A DNA stretch of 38,110 nt from Pseudomonadota bacterium (GCA_963205295.1 CAUJIY010000061.1:1-38110); one strand, 5' to 3'. Shown: positions 16,543-26,681, counted from the stretch's first letter. Program-made: numbers and translations. The notes: generated from the letters alone by a model not told the origin.

Positions 16543-17753
16543 AGCCGTGCCACATCGGCCATCTGCGGGTCATCTGCCTTGACTGCCTCGAATGCCTTGA
16601 TGGCGTCGGCCTTCTTGTCGAGTTCCAGATTGGCGATGCCAAGCATGATCTGCGCCTGGTCCGGATCGCGCACACCGCCCTTCTGCAGCCCCTTGGCGAG
16701 CGCTGCAGCAGCCTTGTCATACTGGCCGAAGCTGCCATACGCGAGGCCGAGCGCAACGTCGCCCTGCCCGGTCGGCACCTTCAGCGCATCCTTCTCGATC
16801 GCGGGCAGCGACTTCTGGTCACGAGCGGCAGCTGCGACGGCTTCATCGAGACGGCGCTTGTAGCGGTCCGCCCTGGACTTGTCTTGCGTCTCGAAGACCT
16901 TGGCCTGATAGCCTGATTCCATGACACCACGGGCCTCGCCGGGCAGGCCGGCCTCGAGCAGCATCTCGGCCATCTCGAGGTATTCGTCGGGACTGTTCAG
17001 GACCCCGACCTCACGTGCCACACGCATCAGATTGAGCTGCACCCGGTCGGAATTCTTCTGGCGCAGCCGTGTGCTCAGCAGGTAGTCCCAGTACTCCGGC
17101 TTCGGGTACAGCCGCACCAGCTTCTCGAGTGTGGTCGTCGCCCCCTCGGTGTCGCCGGTGTTCTGCTGCGAGCTGCGCACCAGCTGCAGCCAGTTCTCGT
17201 CGACCTTGGTGCCGGCCTGCTCCGCACTCTTGATCACGCCGTTAACGACCGAGATGGCGCCCTTGTAGTCCTTCTGCAGGTAATGGGCCTGGCCCACCAG
17301 GACACGGGTGTCGAGATCCTGGCCGCCGGCCTTAATCCAGCGATCGCCAAATTCGATGACCTTCGGATAATTCTTGACCGCTGTATTGAGCTGGACGAGC
17401 GTCTTGAGGCGATCGTTCACCTGTTCCGGCGGCTGCTTGCCCGAATTCAGGTTGGCCTCGTAGATCTTGGCGACCTCGCCGTACTTGCGCTGCTGCAGCA
17501 GGATGTAGCCCTTGAACTCGTTGATCTGGAACTGCTCGAAGGCGGTCTTGTTTGCAATCGCCTCAGCCTCGGCGAGCTTGGCCAGCGCCTGGTCCCACTG
17601 CTTCTTCTGCACGGCATCCTGGGCGGCCTTCATGGGCTTGCCGACCTTCGCGCCGATCTTGTCCTGCGACAGGGCCGGGCCCGCTGCCACCATGGCGGCA
17701 GCCGCCATCAGCACCACCGCACCACGTCGAATGGAGGAAATCAAGCTGGTCAT
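16509..17753 (-). CDS. Exported TPR-repeat protein of the TonB operon
   Basis: A 414-residue protein with an N-terminal signal peptide (basic start, hydrophobic stretch to about residue 25, Ala-x-Ala-like cut before QDKIG). Several degenerate tetratricopeptide helices follow, for example AQDAVQKKQWDQALAKLAEAEAIA, GYILLQQRKYGEVAKIYEANL, and near the end LGLAYGSFGQYDKAAAALAKGL. It is probably periplasmic. It lies 72 bases after the second exbD in the same orientation. TPR proteins accompany TonB-ExbBD systems in several gammaproteobacteria, including the TonB2-type clusters of Vibrio, and may scaffold the complex. No catalytic motif was seen. Confidence 0.88.
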   Translation of the reverse strand: MTSLISSIRRGAVVLMAAAAMVAAGPALSQDKIGAKVGKPMKAAQDAVQKKQWDQALAKLAEAEAIANKTAFEQFQINEFKGYILLQQRKYGEVAKIYEANLNSGKQPPEQVNDRLKTLVQLNTAVKNYPKVIEFGDRWIKAGGQDLDTRVLVGQAHYLQKDYKGAISVVNGVIKSAEQAGTKVDENWLQLVRSSQQNTGDTEGATTTLEKLVRLYPKPEYWDYLLSTRLRQKNSDRVQLNLMRVAREVGVLNSPDEYLEMAEMLLEAGLPGEARGVMESGYQAKVFETQDKSRADRYKRRLDEAVAAAARDQKSLPAIEKDALKVPTGQGDVALGLAYGSFGQYDKAAAALAKGLQKGGVRDPDQAQIMLGIANLELDKKADAIKAFEAVKADDPQMADVARLWTIVARSGAG

Positions 17754-17825
17754 AGTCTGTCCCTGAATTGGGTCACGTACGGGCTTAGACGGCCATCCGG
17801 CCGGAAATTCCTTGCTGCAAGGCCG

Positions 17826-18254
17826 CTATTCGGCAAACTGCTCCATGCCGACGAAGCCGATTTTGTTCATTCCCTGCCGCTGCGCGAGCGCCAGGGCCTT
17901 GGCCACATTGTCGTACTTGGCGCGCTTGTTGGCCCGGACGTGCAGTTCCGGTTGCGGCACCTTGCCGGCTTCCTGGCTGAAATAATTCTCCAGCACCGCA
18001 AAGTTCGGCACGGTGGTGCCGTTCCAGAGGATCGTACCGTCGAAGTCGATCTCGAGTTCGATGATCTCCGGCGGCACCGGCGGCTCGACCGAATTCGGAT
18101 TCGGGCGCGGCATGTCGAGCTTGACGGCATGCGTCATCACCGGGATGGTGATGATGAACATGATCAACAGCACCAGCATGACGTCGATCAGCGGCGTCAT
18201 GTTGATATCCATGACGGGCTCGCTGTCGCCGCCCCCACCCATACTCATTGCCAC
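17826..18254 (-). CDS. exbD: ExbD/TolR biopolymer transport protein (second copy in the operon)
   Basis: Inner-membrane anchor with a periplasmic domain that couples the proton gradient to TonB. In its 142 residues a short cytoplasmic tail is followed by one membrane helix (DINMTPLIDVMLVLLIMFIITIPV). The proton-carrying aspartate is the one in PLIDVML. The start is a GTG at 18254 with a strong GGAGGAG ribosome site. It differs clearly from the preceding ExbD in its periplasmic half (PRPNPNSVEPPVPPE insert), so the two copies are not recent duplicates. Confidence 0.96.
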   Translation of the reverse strand: MAMSMGGGGDSEPVMDINMTPLIDVMLVLLIMFIITIPVMTHAVKLDMPRPNPNSVEPPVPPEIIELEIDFDGTILWNGTTVPNFAVLENYFSQEAGKVPQPELHVRANKRAKYDNVAKALALAQRQGMNKIGFVGMEQFAE

Positions 18255-18286
18255 GTTTTTTCTCCTCCCCGGTCAGCGAACCGCGT

Positions 18287-18312
18287 CCGGCGGGGCCATT
18301 GGTGCCCGCCGG
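18287..18312. other. Hairpin between the two exbD genes
   Basis: Eight-base perfect inverted repeat CCGGCGGG / CCCGCCGG with a ten-base loop, in the 68-base gap between the exbD genes. There is no T-run on the transcribed strand, so it is more likely an mRNA processing or stability element than a terminator. Function is inferred. Confidence 0.4.
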
Positions 18313-18322
18313 GTATCCGTGC

Positions 18323-18748
18323 CTAACGGAACCCGCGATCCGGCTCGGTGATGAATCCCACCTTGACCACGCCCCCGCGCTGGATCAGGTAGATGGTGCG
18401 CCCTACCGCGGCGAACTTCGCCTGCGAGTCACCGCGGATGTGGATCTCCGGCTGCGGGTCCTGTACGGCCACGCCCTTGACCAGGTCGAGCAGTGCCTGG
18501 TCGTTCGGCACCCTCGCCATGTTCCAGAAGACATCCCCGTTGGCGTCGATGGCCACGGTGATGTTTTCCGGTTTCGTCTTGGTGGGCTGGTTAGCGACCT
18601 TGGGCAGATCGACCTTGACCGTCGCCGTGATCACCGGAATGGTGATCAGGAAGATGATCAGCAGAACCAACATCACGTCCACCATGGGCGTGACGTTGAT
18701 ATCCGACATGGCCGTACCTTCGCCCTCCCCGGGCGACGACATGCCCAC
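18323..18748 (-). CDS. exbD: ExbD/TolR biopolymer transport protein (first copy in the operon)
   Basis: A 141-residue ExbD with a membrane helix SDINVTPMVDVMLVLLIIFLI; the key aspartate is in PMVDVML. The periplasmic part carries NDQALLDLVKG and PEIHIRGDSQAKFAAVGRTI, typical of the family. I prefer the GTG at 18748, which has GGAG eight bases upstream and lies one base after the exbB stop; an ATG two codons later is the alternative. Two ExbD proteins in one tonB operon also occur in Xanthomonas, where exbD2 has a separate role. Confidence 0.95.
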   Translation of the reverse strand: MGMSSPGEGEGTAMSDINVTPMVDVMLVLLIIFLITIPVITATVKVDLPKVANQPTKTKPENITVAIDANGDVFWNMARVPNDQALLDLVKGVAVQDPQPEIHIRGDSQAKFAAVGRTIYLIQRGGVVKVGFITEPDRGFR

Positions 18749-18749
18749 G

Positions 18750-19688
18750 TTACTTGCTCCGCGGGGCTGCCGCCGGCGCCGCAGCGCGGGCGCCGGATTC
18801 GACACGAGCACCACTGATCAGGTAAGCCTGCACGTCGGTCGCGAAATAGCGGACTTCCTCGAGCAGCGCCTTGTTGCGACGCAGGAGCCAGTTGTAGCCA
18901 AGCACCGCAGGAACGGCCACGGCCAGACCGATGGCGGTCATGATGAGCGCCTCGCCCACCGGACCGGCCACCTTGTCGATGCTCGCCTGACCGGCCAGGC
19001 CGATGGCGATCAGCGCGTGGTAGATGCCCCAGACGGTGCCGAACAGGCCGATAAACGGCGCGGTCGAGCCGGTGGTCGCCAGGAACGACAGGCCACCCTG
19101 CATCTCGTTGTGAACCTTGTCGACCGCACGCTGCAGGGACTGCGTCACCCATTCGTGCAACGGGATCTGGTCGGTCAGGCGGCCCTCGTGATGCTGCGCC
19201 GCATTGACACCTTGCTCGGCGATGACGCGAAAGACGTTGTCGGCATCCTTCAACGAGCTAATGCCCTCCTGCAGGTTGCGACCGGCCCAGAAGCTCTTTT
19301 CCGTCGCCACGTACTGGCGACGCAGGCGCGACTGGTCCCAGAGCTTGGTGACGATGATGAACCAGGACCACAGCGACATGACCACGAGGATGATCAGCGT
19401 GCCCTTGGCGACGAAGTCACCCTGCTGCCACAAGGCCTTGAGGCCGTAGGGATTCTCGACCTCGACCGGAGCACCGACCGGACCCTCCGGCTCCGCCGGC
19501 TCGGCGGGCACGTCGGCAGCCTGGGCGGCCGGATCGGTCAGCGCCGGATCCACGGGTGCTGCGGCAAGCGCCGGATCGCTGGCGAGTTGCTGGGACACCG
19601 CATCGGCGGCGGGTGCCGGAGCAGTGGTGCCCGCCGGCGCCTGGGCGGCGAGCGCGATGCTCAGAGCGAATGCAGCTAGTTCGACCAT
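18750..19688 (-). CDS. exbB: ExbB/TolQ/MotA-family proton channel
   Basis: Proton-channel subunit of the TonB motor, 312 residues. After a hydrophobic start (possibly a cleaved signal) comes an unusual Ala/Pro/Glu-rich periplasmic stretch (about residues 20-80). The channel domain follows, with helices at about 92-112, 200-225 and 245-265. Family motifs are TTGSTAPFIGLFGTVWGI and GPVGEALIMTAIGLAVAVPAVLGYN. It ends in an Ala-rich tail. It follows tonB by 89 bases and precedes exbD by one base. ExbB proteins with a long N-terminal extension are known, so this need not be a fusion. Confidence 0.96.
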   Translation of the reverse strand: MVELAAFALSIALAAQAPAGTTAPAPAADAVSQQLASDPALAAAPVDPALTDPAAQAADVPAEPAEPEGPVGAPVEVENPYGLKALWQQGDFVAKGTLIILVVMSLWSWFIIVTKLWDQSRLRRQYVATEKSFWAGRNLQEGISSLKDADNVFRVIAEQGVNAAQHHEGRLTDQIPLHEWVTQSLQRAVDKVHNEMQGGLSFLATTGSTAPFIGLFGTVWGIYHALIAIGLAGQASIDKVAGPVGEALIMTAIGLAVAVPAVLGYNWLLRRNKALLEEVRYFATDVQAYLISGARVESGARAAAPAAAPRSK

Positions 19689-19777
19689 GGTGGTTTCATC
19701 CCCTCAGTGCGTAGGCAAGTTGACCTTATATCTATGGTGGCCGCCCCCCTCGGGCAGCGGCTGTGTCATTTTCGCGA

Positions 19778-20410
19778 CTATCGTTCTTTCTCGATCTTCC
19801 ACACCACGCGGAACTCGTACCACATGGCAACGGGTTTGCCGTCTTCGGTGCCGGGTACAAAGCGCCAGGAGCGCTTGGCGTGCTTGACGGCCGCCTCGTC
19901 CAGGCGCGGGAAGCCGCTGCTCTGCGAAACCTGCGCTTCGCCGACACGGCCATCCTCGAGAATGTAGAGCCGTAGCACCGTAGCGCCCTCTTCGCCCAGG
20001 CGCTTGGACTGCGGCGGGTATTCGGGTTCGATCAGTGGTCTGCGCTTGTTCTGCTGCGGCGGCACCCGCTTGACCGCAACGGGCGGCGGTGGCCGGGCGA
20101 CCGGCTTCTGTGTCGTCGCCGTGATCGCCGTCGTCTTCGCGCTCTCGACCGGGAGGTCGATGACGATGTCCGGTGGCGGCACGAATGGCGGCGGTGTGAC
20201 CTCGATCTTCGGCGGCGGCGGCGGCGGCTTGTCCTCCTCCTCCTTGACCTCCTCGATCATCTTGGTCTCGATCGGCCCGAACACCGCCTCGACCGCCTGC
20301 GTAGCCAGGCCGGCGTTCAGGACATAGACGAAGCCGACATGGAGTCCCACGATGACGAGGAACACCAGGGCCCGGCGGGAAAACATGGGCGTGCTGATCG
20401 TTGCGGCCAT
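19778..20410 (-). CDS. tonB: TonB energy-transducing protein
   Basis: Periplasm-spanning protein that transmits ExbBD energy to outer-membrane receptors, 210 residues. A membrane anchor (about residues 13-33, ALVFLVIVGLHVGFVYVL) is followed by an acidic patch and a proline-rich region (PPPPPPKIEVTPPPFVPPPD). The C-terminal domain contains YPPQSKRLGEEG, then VSQSSGFPRLDEAAVKHAKRSWRFVPG, as in other TonBs. The ATG at 20410 gives a short cytoplasmic tail with correct topology; the frame is open further upstream but the extra part is not TonB-like. First gene of the minus-strand TonB operon. Confidence 0.95.
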   Translation of the reverse strand: MAATISTPMFSRRALVFLVIVGLHVGFVYVLNAGLATQAVEAVFGPIETKMIEEVKEEEDKPPPPPPKIEVTPPPFVPPPDIVIDLPVESAKTTAITATTQKPVARPPPPVAVKRVPPQQNKRRPLIEPEYPPQSKRLGEEGATVLRLYILEDGRVGEAQVSQSSGFPRLDEAAVKHAKRSWRFVPGTEDGKPVAMWYEFRVVWKIEKER

Positions 20411-20669
20411 ATCAACCTGAGTCTGACTTCGTGCAGCTCTTGCGGCGTCGTGCGGTAGGTTACCGCCCGGGGCGCGTATGTTGCCACAAGCGTGCGGCAA
20501 ATCACCACAAGTTTAACGCAACCATGCTGACAAGCGCCGCCGCCGCCAGCCGTGCCGGCACAGTGCACCACCAGCGCAGCCGCGGCGAGCGCCACGACAC
20601 CCGAGGACCTCACGGCGGAAACCATCGGCCACGGTTGACTTTGAACGATGCTTCCCCGAACATCCGGGC
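20411..20669. promoter_or_regulatory. Divergent control region between tonB and the leu leader
   Basis: On the plus strand TTGACT (20635-20640) is a good -35 for the leu transcript. At 17-base spacing the -10 would be the weak GAACAT (20658-20663), which would start RNA at or next to the leader-peptide ATG. On the tonB side, two direct copies of CCACAAG lie 21 bases apart (20484-20490 and 20505-20511), with an inverted TTGCC/GGCAA pair between and around them, which suggests a regulator site. No convincing gene was found in the spacer. Confidence 0.4.
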
Positions 20670-20786
20670 ATGTTTTCCCGCATCAACCAAGGGCACGCAA
20701 CGACAACCCGCCGGGGCATTCCCGCCGGGCTGGTAACCGTGCTGCTAGGCCTCGGGCCCCGGCGGTGCGGGCGTTTGACCGGCTAA
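20670..20786 (+). CDS. Leucine/valine-rich attenuation leader peptide of the leu operon
   Basis: A 38-residue reading frame, ATG to TAA, ending 21 bases before the terminator stem. Residues 21-28 read LVTVLLGL, encoded at 20730-20753. This is a dense run of leucine and valine control codons of the kind found in leuL, ilvL and ivbL leaders. Stalling there would cover RNA segment 1 and switch the downstream hairpins. No ribosome site is visible before the ATG, which lies where transcription is predicted to begin, so it may be leaderless. No function is expected for the peptide itself. Confidence 0.8.
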   Translation: MFSRINQGHATTTRRGIPAGLVTVLLGLGPRRCGRLTG

Positions 20787-20838
20787 GGTTTCTGCCAGTC
20801 ATCCAGACCCCGCACCCCCAAGGTAGCGGGGTTTTTTT
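20707..20838 (+). promoter_or_regulatory. Transcription attenuator of the leu-ilvE operon
   Basis: Classical four-segment layout. Segment 1 (CCGCCGGG, 20722-20729; a second copy lies at 20708-20715) pairs with segment 2 (CCCGGCGG, 20758-20765) around the control codons. Segment 2 extended (GGTGCGGG, 20764-20771) pairs perfectly with segment 3 (CCCGCACC, 20809-20816) as antiterminator. Segment 3 also forms the 5' arm of the terminator. A ribosome stalled for lack of charged tRNA-Leu or tRNA-Val would cover segment 1, free segment 2 and prevent termination. Confidence 0.8.
20807..20838 (+). terminator. Intrinsic terminator of the leu attenuator
   Basis: Perfect stem ACCCCGC / GCGGGGT (20807-20813 with 20826-20832), 12-base loop, followed by an uninterrupted run of seven T (20832-20838). 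It is the strongest intrinsic terminator in the window and sits 95 bases before leuA, not after a gene, as expected for attenuation. Confidence 0.9.
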
Positions 20839-20932
20839 ATGCCGTCGCGGCGCCGGCAACGGCCGCCCACGCCGCGCAGCCTGCCGCTGCGGGCCGTGGA
20901 ATCCGGCATCGGCCTGAGAGGGAGATTGAGCC

Positions 20933-22507
<1,575 letters not shown>

Positions 22508-22537
22508 GCGGCCCGACCAGGAACCCGAGGAGCAGAC

Positions 22538-23497
22538 ATGCCCATCAAGACTAGCGAATGGATCTGGCACAACGGCCGGCTCGTGCCCTGGGCGGAGGCG
22601 CGCGTGCACGTGCTCGCCCACGCCCTGCACTACGGTTCCTCGGTGTTCGAGGGTGTGCGCGTCTATCCGACACACCGGGGGCTGGCCGTGTTCCGGCTGC
22701 AGGCCCACACGCGCCGCCTGCTCGAGTCCGCCAAGATCCACCGCATCGACGTGCCCTGGTCGGCAGCCGAGATCGATGCCGCCTGTCGCGAGGTCGTGGT
22801 ACGCAACGCGCTCAGCCGCGGCGCCTACATCCGTCCGATCATCTACCGCGGCTACGGGGAGGTGGGACTTGCGCCGCCACCCGGCCACCCGGTCGAGATG
22901 GCGGTGGCGGCGTGGGAATGGGGTGCCTACCTCGGCGCCGACGCACTCGAGAACGGTGTCGATGTCTGTGTGTCGTCCTGGCAGCGGGTGGCGCCGAACA
23001 CGATTCCGGCCCTCGCCAAGGCCGGCGGCAATTATTTGTCGAGCACCCTGGTGAGCCTCGAGGCGAAGCAACGTGGTTTTGCCGAAGGCATCGCGCTCGC
23101 CACCGACGGCACCATCAGCGAAGGTGCGGGCGAGAACGTATTCCTGGTCCGTGACGGCGTGGTATTCACACCCCCGGCGACAGCCTCGATCCTGACCGGC
23201 ATTACCCGGGCGAGCATCATCACGCTCGCCAGGGCGGCCGGCATCGAGGTGGTCGAGCAGGCACTGCCGCGCGAGATGCTCTACATCGCCGACGAGATGT
23301 TCCTCACCGGTACCGCTGCCGAGATCACCCCGGTGCGCTCCGTGGACCGCATCACCGTCGGTGGCGGCAGCCGCGGACCGGTGACACGCCGTCTGCAGGA
23401 AGCCTTTTTCGGCCTGTTCAGCGGCCAGACCGCCGACCAGTGGGGCTGGCTCGAGCCGGTCGAAAGCGCTCCGACCCGCGCAGCCGCGGCCAACTGA
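22538..23497 (+). CDS. ilvE: Branched-chain amino acid aminotransferase
   Basis: PLP enzyme of fold type IV that transaminates the keto acids of leucine, isoleucine and valine, 319 residues. HALHYGSSVFEGVRVYPTHRG is typical of the N-terminal domain. The PLP lysine is in ALAKAGGNYLSS. TISEGAGENVFLV and LTGITRASII complete the active site. It sits 30 bases after leuA with a GAGGAG ribosome site, inside the leu operon between leuA and leuC. This placement puts the last step of leucine synthesis under the same attenuation control. Confidence 0.96.
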   Translation: MPIKTSEWIWHNGRLVPWAEARVHVLAHALHYGSSVFEGVRVYPTHRGLAVFRLQAHTRRLLESAKIHRIDVPWSAAEIDAACREVVVRNALSRGAYIRPIIYRGYGEVGLAPPPGHPVEMAVAAWEWGAYLGADALENGVDVCVSSWQRVAPNTIPALAKAGGNYLSSTLVSLEAKQRGFAEGIALATDGTISEGAGENVFLVRDGVVFTPPATASILTGITRASIITLARAAGIEVVEQALPREMLYIADEMFLTGTAAEITPVRSVDRITVGGGSRGPVTRRLQEAFFGLFSGQTADQWGWLEPVESAPTRAAAAN

Positions 23498-23542
23498 AGC
23501 ACCCACCGACTACACCCGAAACGTCCGAGGAATCCTCTGCCG

Positions 23543-24952
23543 ATGACCGCCCGATCGCTGTTCGAAAAGGTCTGGGACGACCACATCGTCGTCGCCGAGA
23601 CGCCGGATACCCCGGCCGTGCTCTACATCGACCTGCACCTCACCCACGAAGTCACGTCGCCGGAGGCCTACAACGTGCTCAATGCACGCGGCCTGCCCGT
23701 GCGCCGCCCCGACCTGACGCTCGCAACGCTGGACCACTCCACGCCGACGGTGCCGGTGCGCACGCTCGCCGACCTCGAACGCGTGGCCGATCCGGCGGCC
23801 GCCGCGCAGATCCGCGTCATGATCGACAATTGTCGCGAACGCGGCATCCGCATGCTCGGCTTCGACTCCGACCAGCGCGGCATCGTCCACATCATCGGCC
23901 CCGAGCTCGGCATCACGCAGCCCGGCAAGACCATCGTCTGCGGGGACAGCCACACCAGCACCCACGGCGCCTTTGGCGCCCTCGGCTTCGGCATCGGCAC
24001 CACCGAGGTAGGCCACGTACTCGCCACCCAATGCCTGTTGCAGCGCAAGCCGAAGACCCTCGCCATCGACGTCGAGGGACAGTTGCCGGCCGGTGTGACC
24101 GCGAAGGTCCTGATCCTGGCGATCATCGGCCAGATCGGCGTCGGCGGCGGCACCGGTCATGTCATCGAGTATCGCGGCAGCGCGATCCGCGCCCTCTCGA
24201 TGGAAGAGCGCATGACGGTCTGCAACATGAGCATCGAAGCCGGCGCACGCGCCGGCATGATCGCCCCGGACGATGTCACCATCGAATATCTCAACGGCCG
24301 GCCCATGGCCCCGCAGGGCGCGGCCTGGGACGCTGCCGTGCGCCGCTGGCGCACCCTGCCCTCCGATCCCGGCGCGCGCTTCGACCGCAGCGCCGGCATT
24401 GCCGCCGACGGCCTGAGGCCCATGATCACGTTCGGCACCAATCCCGGCATGGTGATCCCGATCGACGCACCGGTGCCCGCCGGCAGCGGCGAGGCGGGTT
24501 TCCGCAAGGCGCTGCAGTACATGGGTGTCGAGGCCGGCAAGCCCATGCTCGGCCAGCCTGTCGATGTCGTCTTCATCGGCAGCTGCACCAACGCGCGCCT
24601 GTCCGACCTGCGCCAGGCGGCGAGCATCTTCCGCGGCCGCCGGGTAGCAGCGGCGGTGCGCGCCCTCGTCGTGCCAGGCTCGCAGGCGATCAAGAAGCAG
24701 GCCGAGGCCGAGGGTCTCGATCAGGTGTTCCGTGCCGCTGGCGCCGAATGGCGCGAGTCGGGCTGCTCGATGTGCATCGGCATGAACGGTGACACTGTCG
24801 GGACCGGCCAGCTCTGCGTGAGCACCAGCAACCGCAATTTCGAAGGTCGCCAGGGCATCGGGGCACGCACCGTGCTGGCGAGTCCCCTGACGGCGGCGGC
24901 CGCCGCCGTCACCGGACGCATCGCCGACCCCCGCGAACTGCTGCGCAGCTGA
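23543..24952 (+). CDS. leuC: 3-isopropylmalate dehydratase large subunit
   Basis: Aconitase-family subunit that carries the 4Fe-4S cluster and isomerises 2- to 3-isopropylmalate together with LeuD. It has 469 residues. Substrate and cluster motifs are [21 protein letters not shown], the first cluster cysteine in [13 protein letters not shown], and the other two in [12 protein letters not shown]. The ending, near [14 protein letters not shown], is as in other proteobacterial LeuC proteins. It starts 45 bases after ilvE and is followed 24 bases later by leuD. Confidence 0.98.
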   Translation: MTARSLFEKVWDDHIVVAETPDTPAVLYIDLHLTHEVTSPEAYNVLNARGLPVRRPDLTLATLDHSTPTVPVRTLADLERVADPAAAAQIRVMIDNCRERGIRMLGFDSDQRGIVHIIGPELGITQPGKTIVCGDSHTSTHGAFGALGFGIGTTEVGHVLATQCLLQRKPKTLAIDVEGQLPAGVTAKVLILAIIGQIGVGGGTGHVIEYRGSAIRALSMEERMTVCNMSIEAGARAGMIAPDDVTIEYLNGRPMAPQGAAWDAAVRRWRTLPSDPGARFDRSAGIAADGLRPMITFGTNPGMVIPIDAPVPAGSGEAGFRKALQYMGVEAGKPMLGQPVDVVFIGSCTNARLSDLRQAASIFRGRRVAAAVRALVVPGSQAIKKQAEAEGLDQVFRAAGAEWRESGCSMCIGMNGDTVGTGQLCVSTSNRNFEGRQGIGARTVLASPLTAAAAAVTGRIADPRELLRS

Positions 24953-24976
24953 GCTGCGGCCACCAGGAACCCGAAC

Positions 24977-25561
24977 ATGGACAAAGTCACCGTCATCCGC
25001 TCGCGCACGGTCGTCATGCCGCAGCCCGACATCGATACCGACCAGATCGTGCCGGCACGCTTCCTCACCACCACGACCCGCAAGGGCCTGGGCAAGGTCC
25101 TGTTTGCCGACTGGCGCTACGACAAGGCCGGGCAACCGAAACCGGACTTCATCCTCAATCGCCCGGAGGCCGCTGGTTGTGCCGTCCTCGTCGGTGGCCA
25201 CAATTTCGGCTGCGGATCCTCGCGCGAGCATGCGCCCTGGGCCCTGGTCGACTACGGCATCCAGGCGGTGATCAGCACCGGGATCGCCGATATCTTCCGC
25301 AACAACTCCCTCAAGAACGGGCTCGTTCCCGTCATCGTCGATGCCGCCACCCACGAGTGGCTGCTCGGCCACCCGGGCAGCGAGGTGACGATCGACGTCG
25401 CTGCGTGCCGGCTCGAACTGCCCGGCGGGCGTAGCATCGGGTTCCCGCTCGACGGCTTTTCGCGCTACTGCCTGCTGAACGGCGTCGACCAGCTCGGCTA
25501 CCTGCTGCAGCAGCACGAGGCCATCACCGCTTTCGAAAGGAACCGCGCGTGGCAGCCCTGA
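24977..25561 (+). CDS. leuD: 3-isopropylmalate dehydratase small subunit
   Basis: Swivelling domain partner of LeuC, 194 residues. Recognisable segments are [12 protein letters not shown] near residue 17, the [18 protein letters not shown] loop that contacts substrate, and [18 protein letters not shown]. The leader before its ATG repeats the 13 bases ACCAGGAACCCGA also found before ilvE, which includes the AGGA ribosome site. Its end overlaps the leuB start by 13 bases. Confidence 0.98.
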   Translation: MDKVTVIRSRTVVMPQPDIDTDQIVPARFLTTTTRKGLGKVLFADWRYDKAGQPKPDFILNRPEAAGCAVLVGGHNFGCGSSREHAPWALVDYGIQAVISTGIADIFRNNSLKNGLVPVIVDAATHEWLLGHPGSEVTIDVAACRLELPGGRSIGFPLDGFSRYCLLNGVDQLGYLLQQHEAITAFERNRAWQP

Positions 25562-26619
25562 TCGGCGTCCTGCCCGGCGACGGCATCGGCACCGAAGTCA
25601 TTGCCGAGGCCCTGAAGGTCCTTGACGCGGTGGCAACGATCGGCGGCCACCGCTTCGAAACGCGCCACGGACTGATCGGTGGCGCTGCCATGGACGCTGC
25701 CGGCAGCTCGTTTCCGCCAGCGACGCGCGATCTTGCCCTCGGCGCCGACGCGGTGCTGCTCGGTGCCGTCGGCGGACCGAAGTGGACCAATCCCGAGGCG
25801 CCCGATCGCCCCGAGAAGGGTCTGCTCGAACTGCGTGCCGCGATGGGCGTCTACGCCAACGTACGGCCGGTCGTCACGCACCCGGCACTCTACGACGCCT
25901 CGCCGCTGCGACCCGAGCGCCTGCGGGGAGTCGACATCCTCGTGGTGCGCGAGCTGACCGGCGGCATCTATTTCGGCGAGAAGCGCCGCACCGCCGACGG
26001 TGCCTCGGACCTGTGCAGCTACAGCCGCGCAGAGATCACCCGCCTGCTGCGCATGGCAGGCACGCTGGCACGCGGCCGGCGGCGCAAGGTTGCCTCGATC
26101 GACAAGGTCAACGTGCTGGAAACCTCGCGGCTGTGGCGGGCCATAGCGATCGAGCTGTTCGCCCGCGAATTCGCCGACGTGGCGCTCGAGCACGTGCTGG
26201 TCGACGCCGCCGCCATGCACCTGCTGTCGCGGCCCGCCGATTTCGACGTGATCGTCACCGAGAACATGTTCGGCGACATCCTCACCGACGAAGCCTCCAT
26301 GCTGGTCGGGTCGATGGGCATGCTGCCTTCGGCTTCGCTGAACGATCGCGGACGCGGCCTCTACGAGCCGATCCACGGCTCGGCGCCCGACATCGCCGGC
26401 CAGGGCATCGCCAATCCCTGCGGCACCATCCTGTCCGTGGCAATGATGCTGCGCCACTCGCTCGGCCTGCCGCGTGAAGCGGCAGCCATCGAGGCGGCAG
26501 TAGCCGCGGTGATCGAGTCGGGGCTGCGTACGCGCGACATCGCTGCCCCGGGAACGCGTGCGGTCAGCACCACCGCGATGGGCGACGCCATCGTGACGCA
26601 CCTGCGTGCGGCCGCCTGA
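25549..26619 (+). CDS. leuB: 3-isopropylmalate dehydrogenase
   Basis: NAD-dependent oxidative decarboxylation of 3-isopropylmalate to the leucine keto acid, 356 residues. [12 protein letters not shown] is the N-terminal signature. Metal and substrate residues are in [11 protein letters not shown], in VDAAAMHLL, and in [13 protein letters not shown]. The adenine site is [21 protein letters not shown]. The start is a GTG at 25549 inside the 3' end of leuD with a GAAAGGA ribosome site, so the two are translationally coupled. Last gene of the leu operon. Confidence 0.98.
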   Translation: MAALIGVLPGDGIGTEVIAEALKVLDAVATIGGHRFETRHGLIGGAAMDAAGSSFPPATRDLALGADAVLLGAVGGPKWTNPEAPDRPEKGLLELRAAMGVYANVRPVVTHPALYDASPLRPERLRGVDILVVRELTGGIYFGEKRRTADGASDLCSYSRAEITRLLRMAGTLARGRRRKVASIDKVNVLETSRLWRAIAIELFAREFADVALEHVLVDAAAMHLLSRPADFDVIVTENMFGDILTDEASMLVGSMGMLPSASLNDRGRGLYEPIHGSAPDIAGQGIANPCGTILSVAMMLRHSLGLPREAAAIEAAVAAVIESGLRTRDIAAPGTRAVSTTAMGDAIVTHLRAAA

Positions 26620-26626
26620 ACCGGCC

Positions 26627-26681
26627 TGACGGCCGCGCGTCCAGGTCGCGTCCGCGGCCAGCTCCTCAGGCGCGGCCGTCA
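26627..26681. repeat. Long inverted repeat downstream of leuB
   Basis: Perfect 12-base arms TGACGGCCGCGC (26627-26638) and GCGCGGCCGTCA (26670-26681) with a 31-base loop, starting eight bases after the leuB stop. There is no T-run on either side. It may end or stabilise leu mRNA; a Rho-linked or processing role is inference. Confidence 0.55.

Noticed and set aside
20317-20625. A 102-codon minus-strand frame with a hydrophobic start resembling a lipoprotein signal
   Set aside because: It overlaps the tonB 5' end in another frame, has no ribosome site, and its second half is the out-of-frame translation of tonB.
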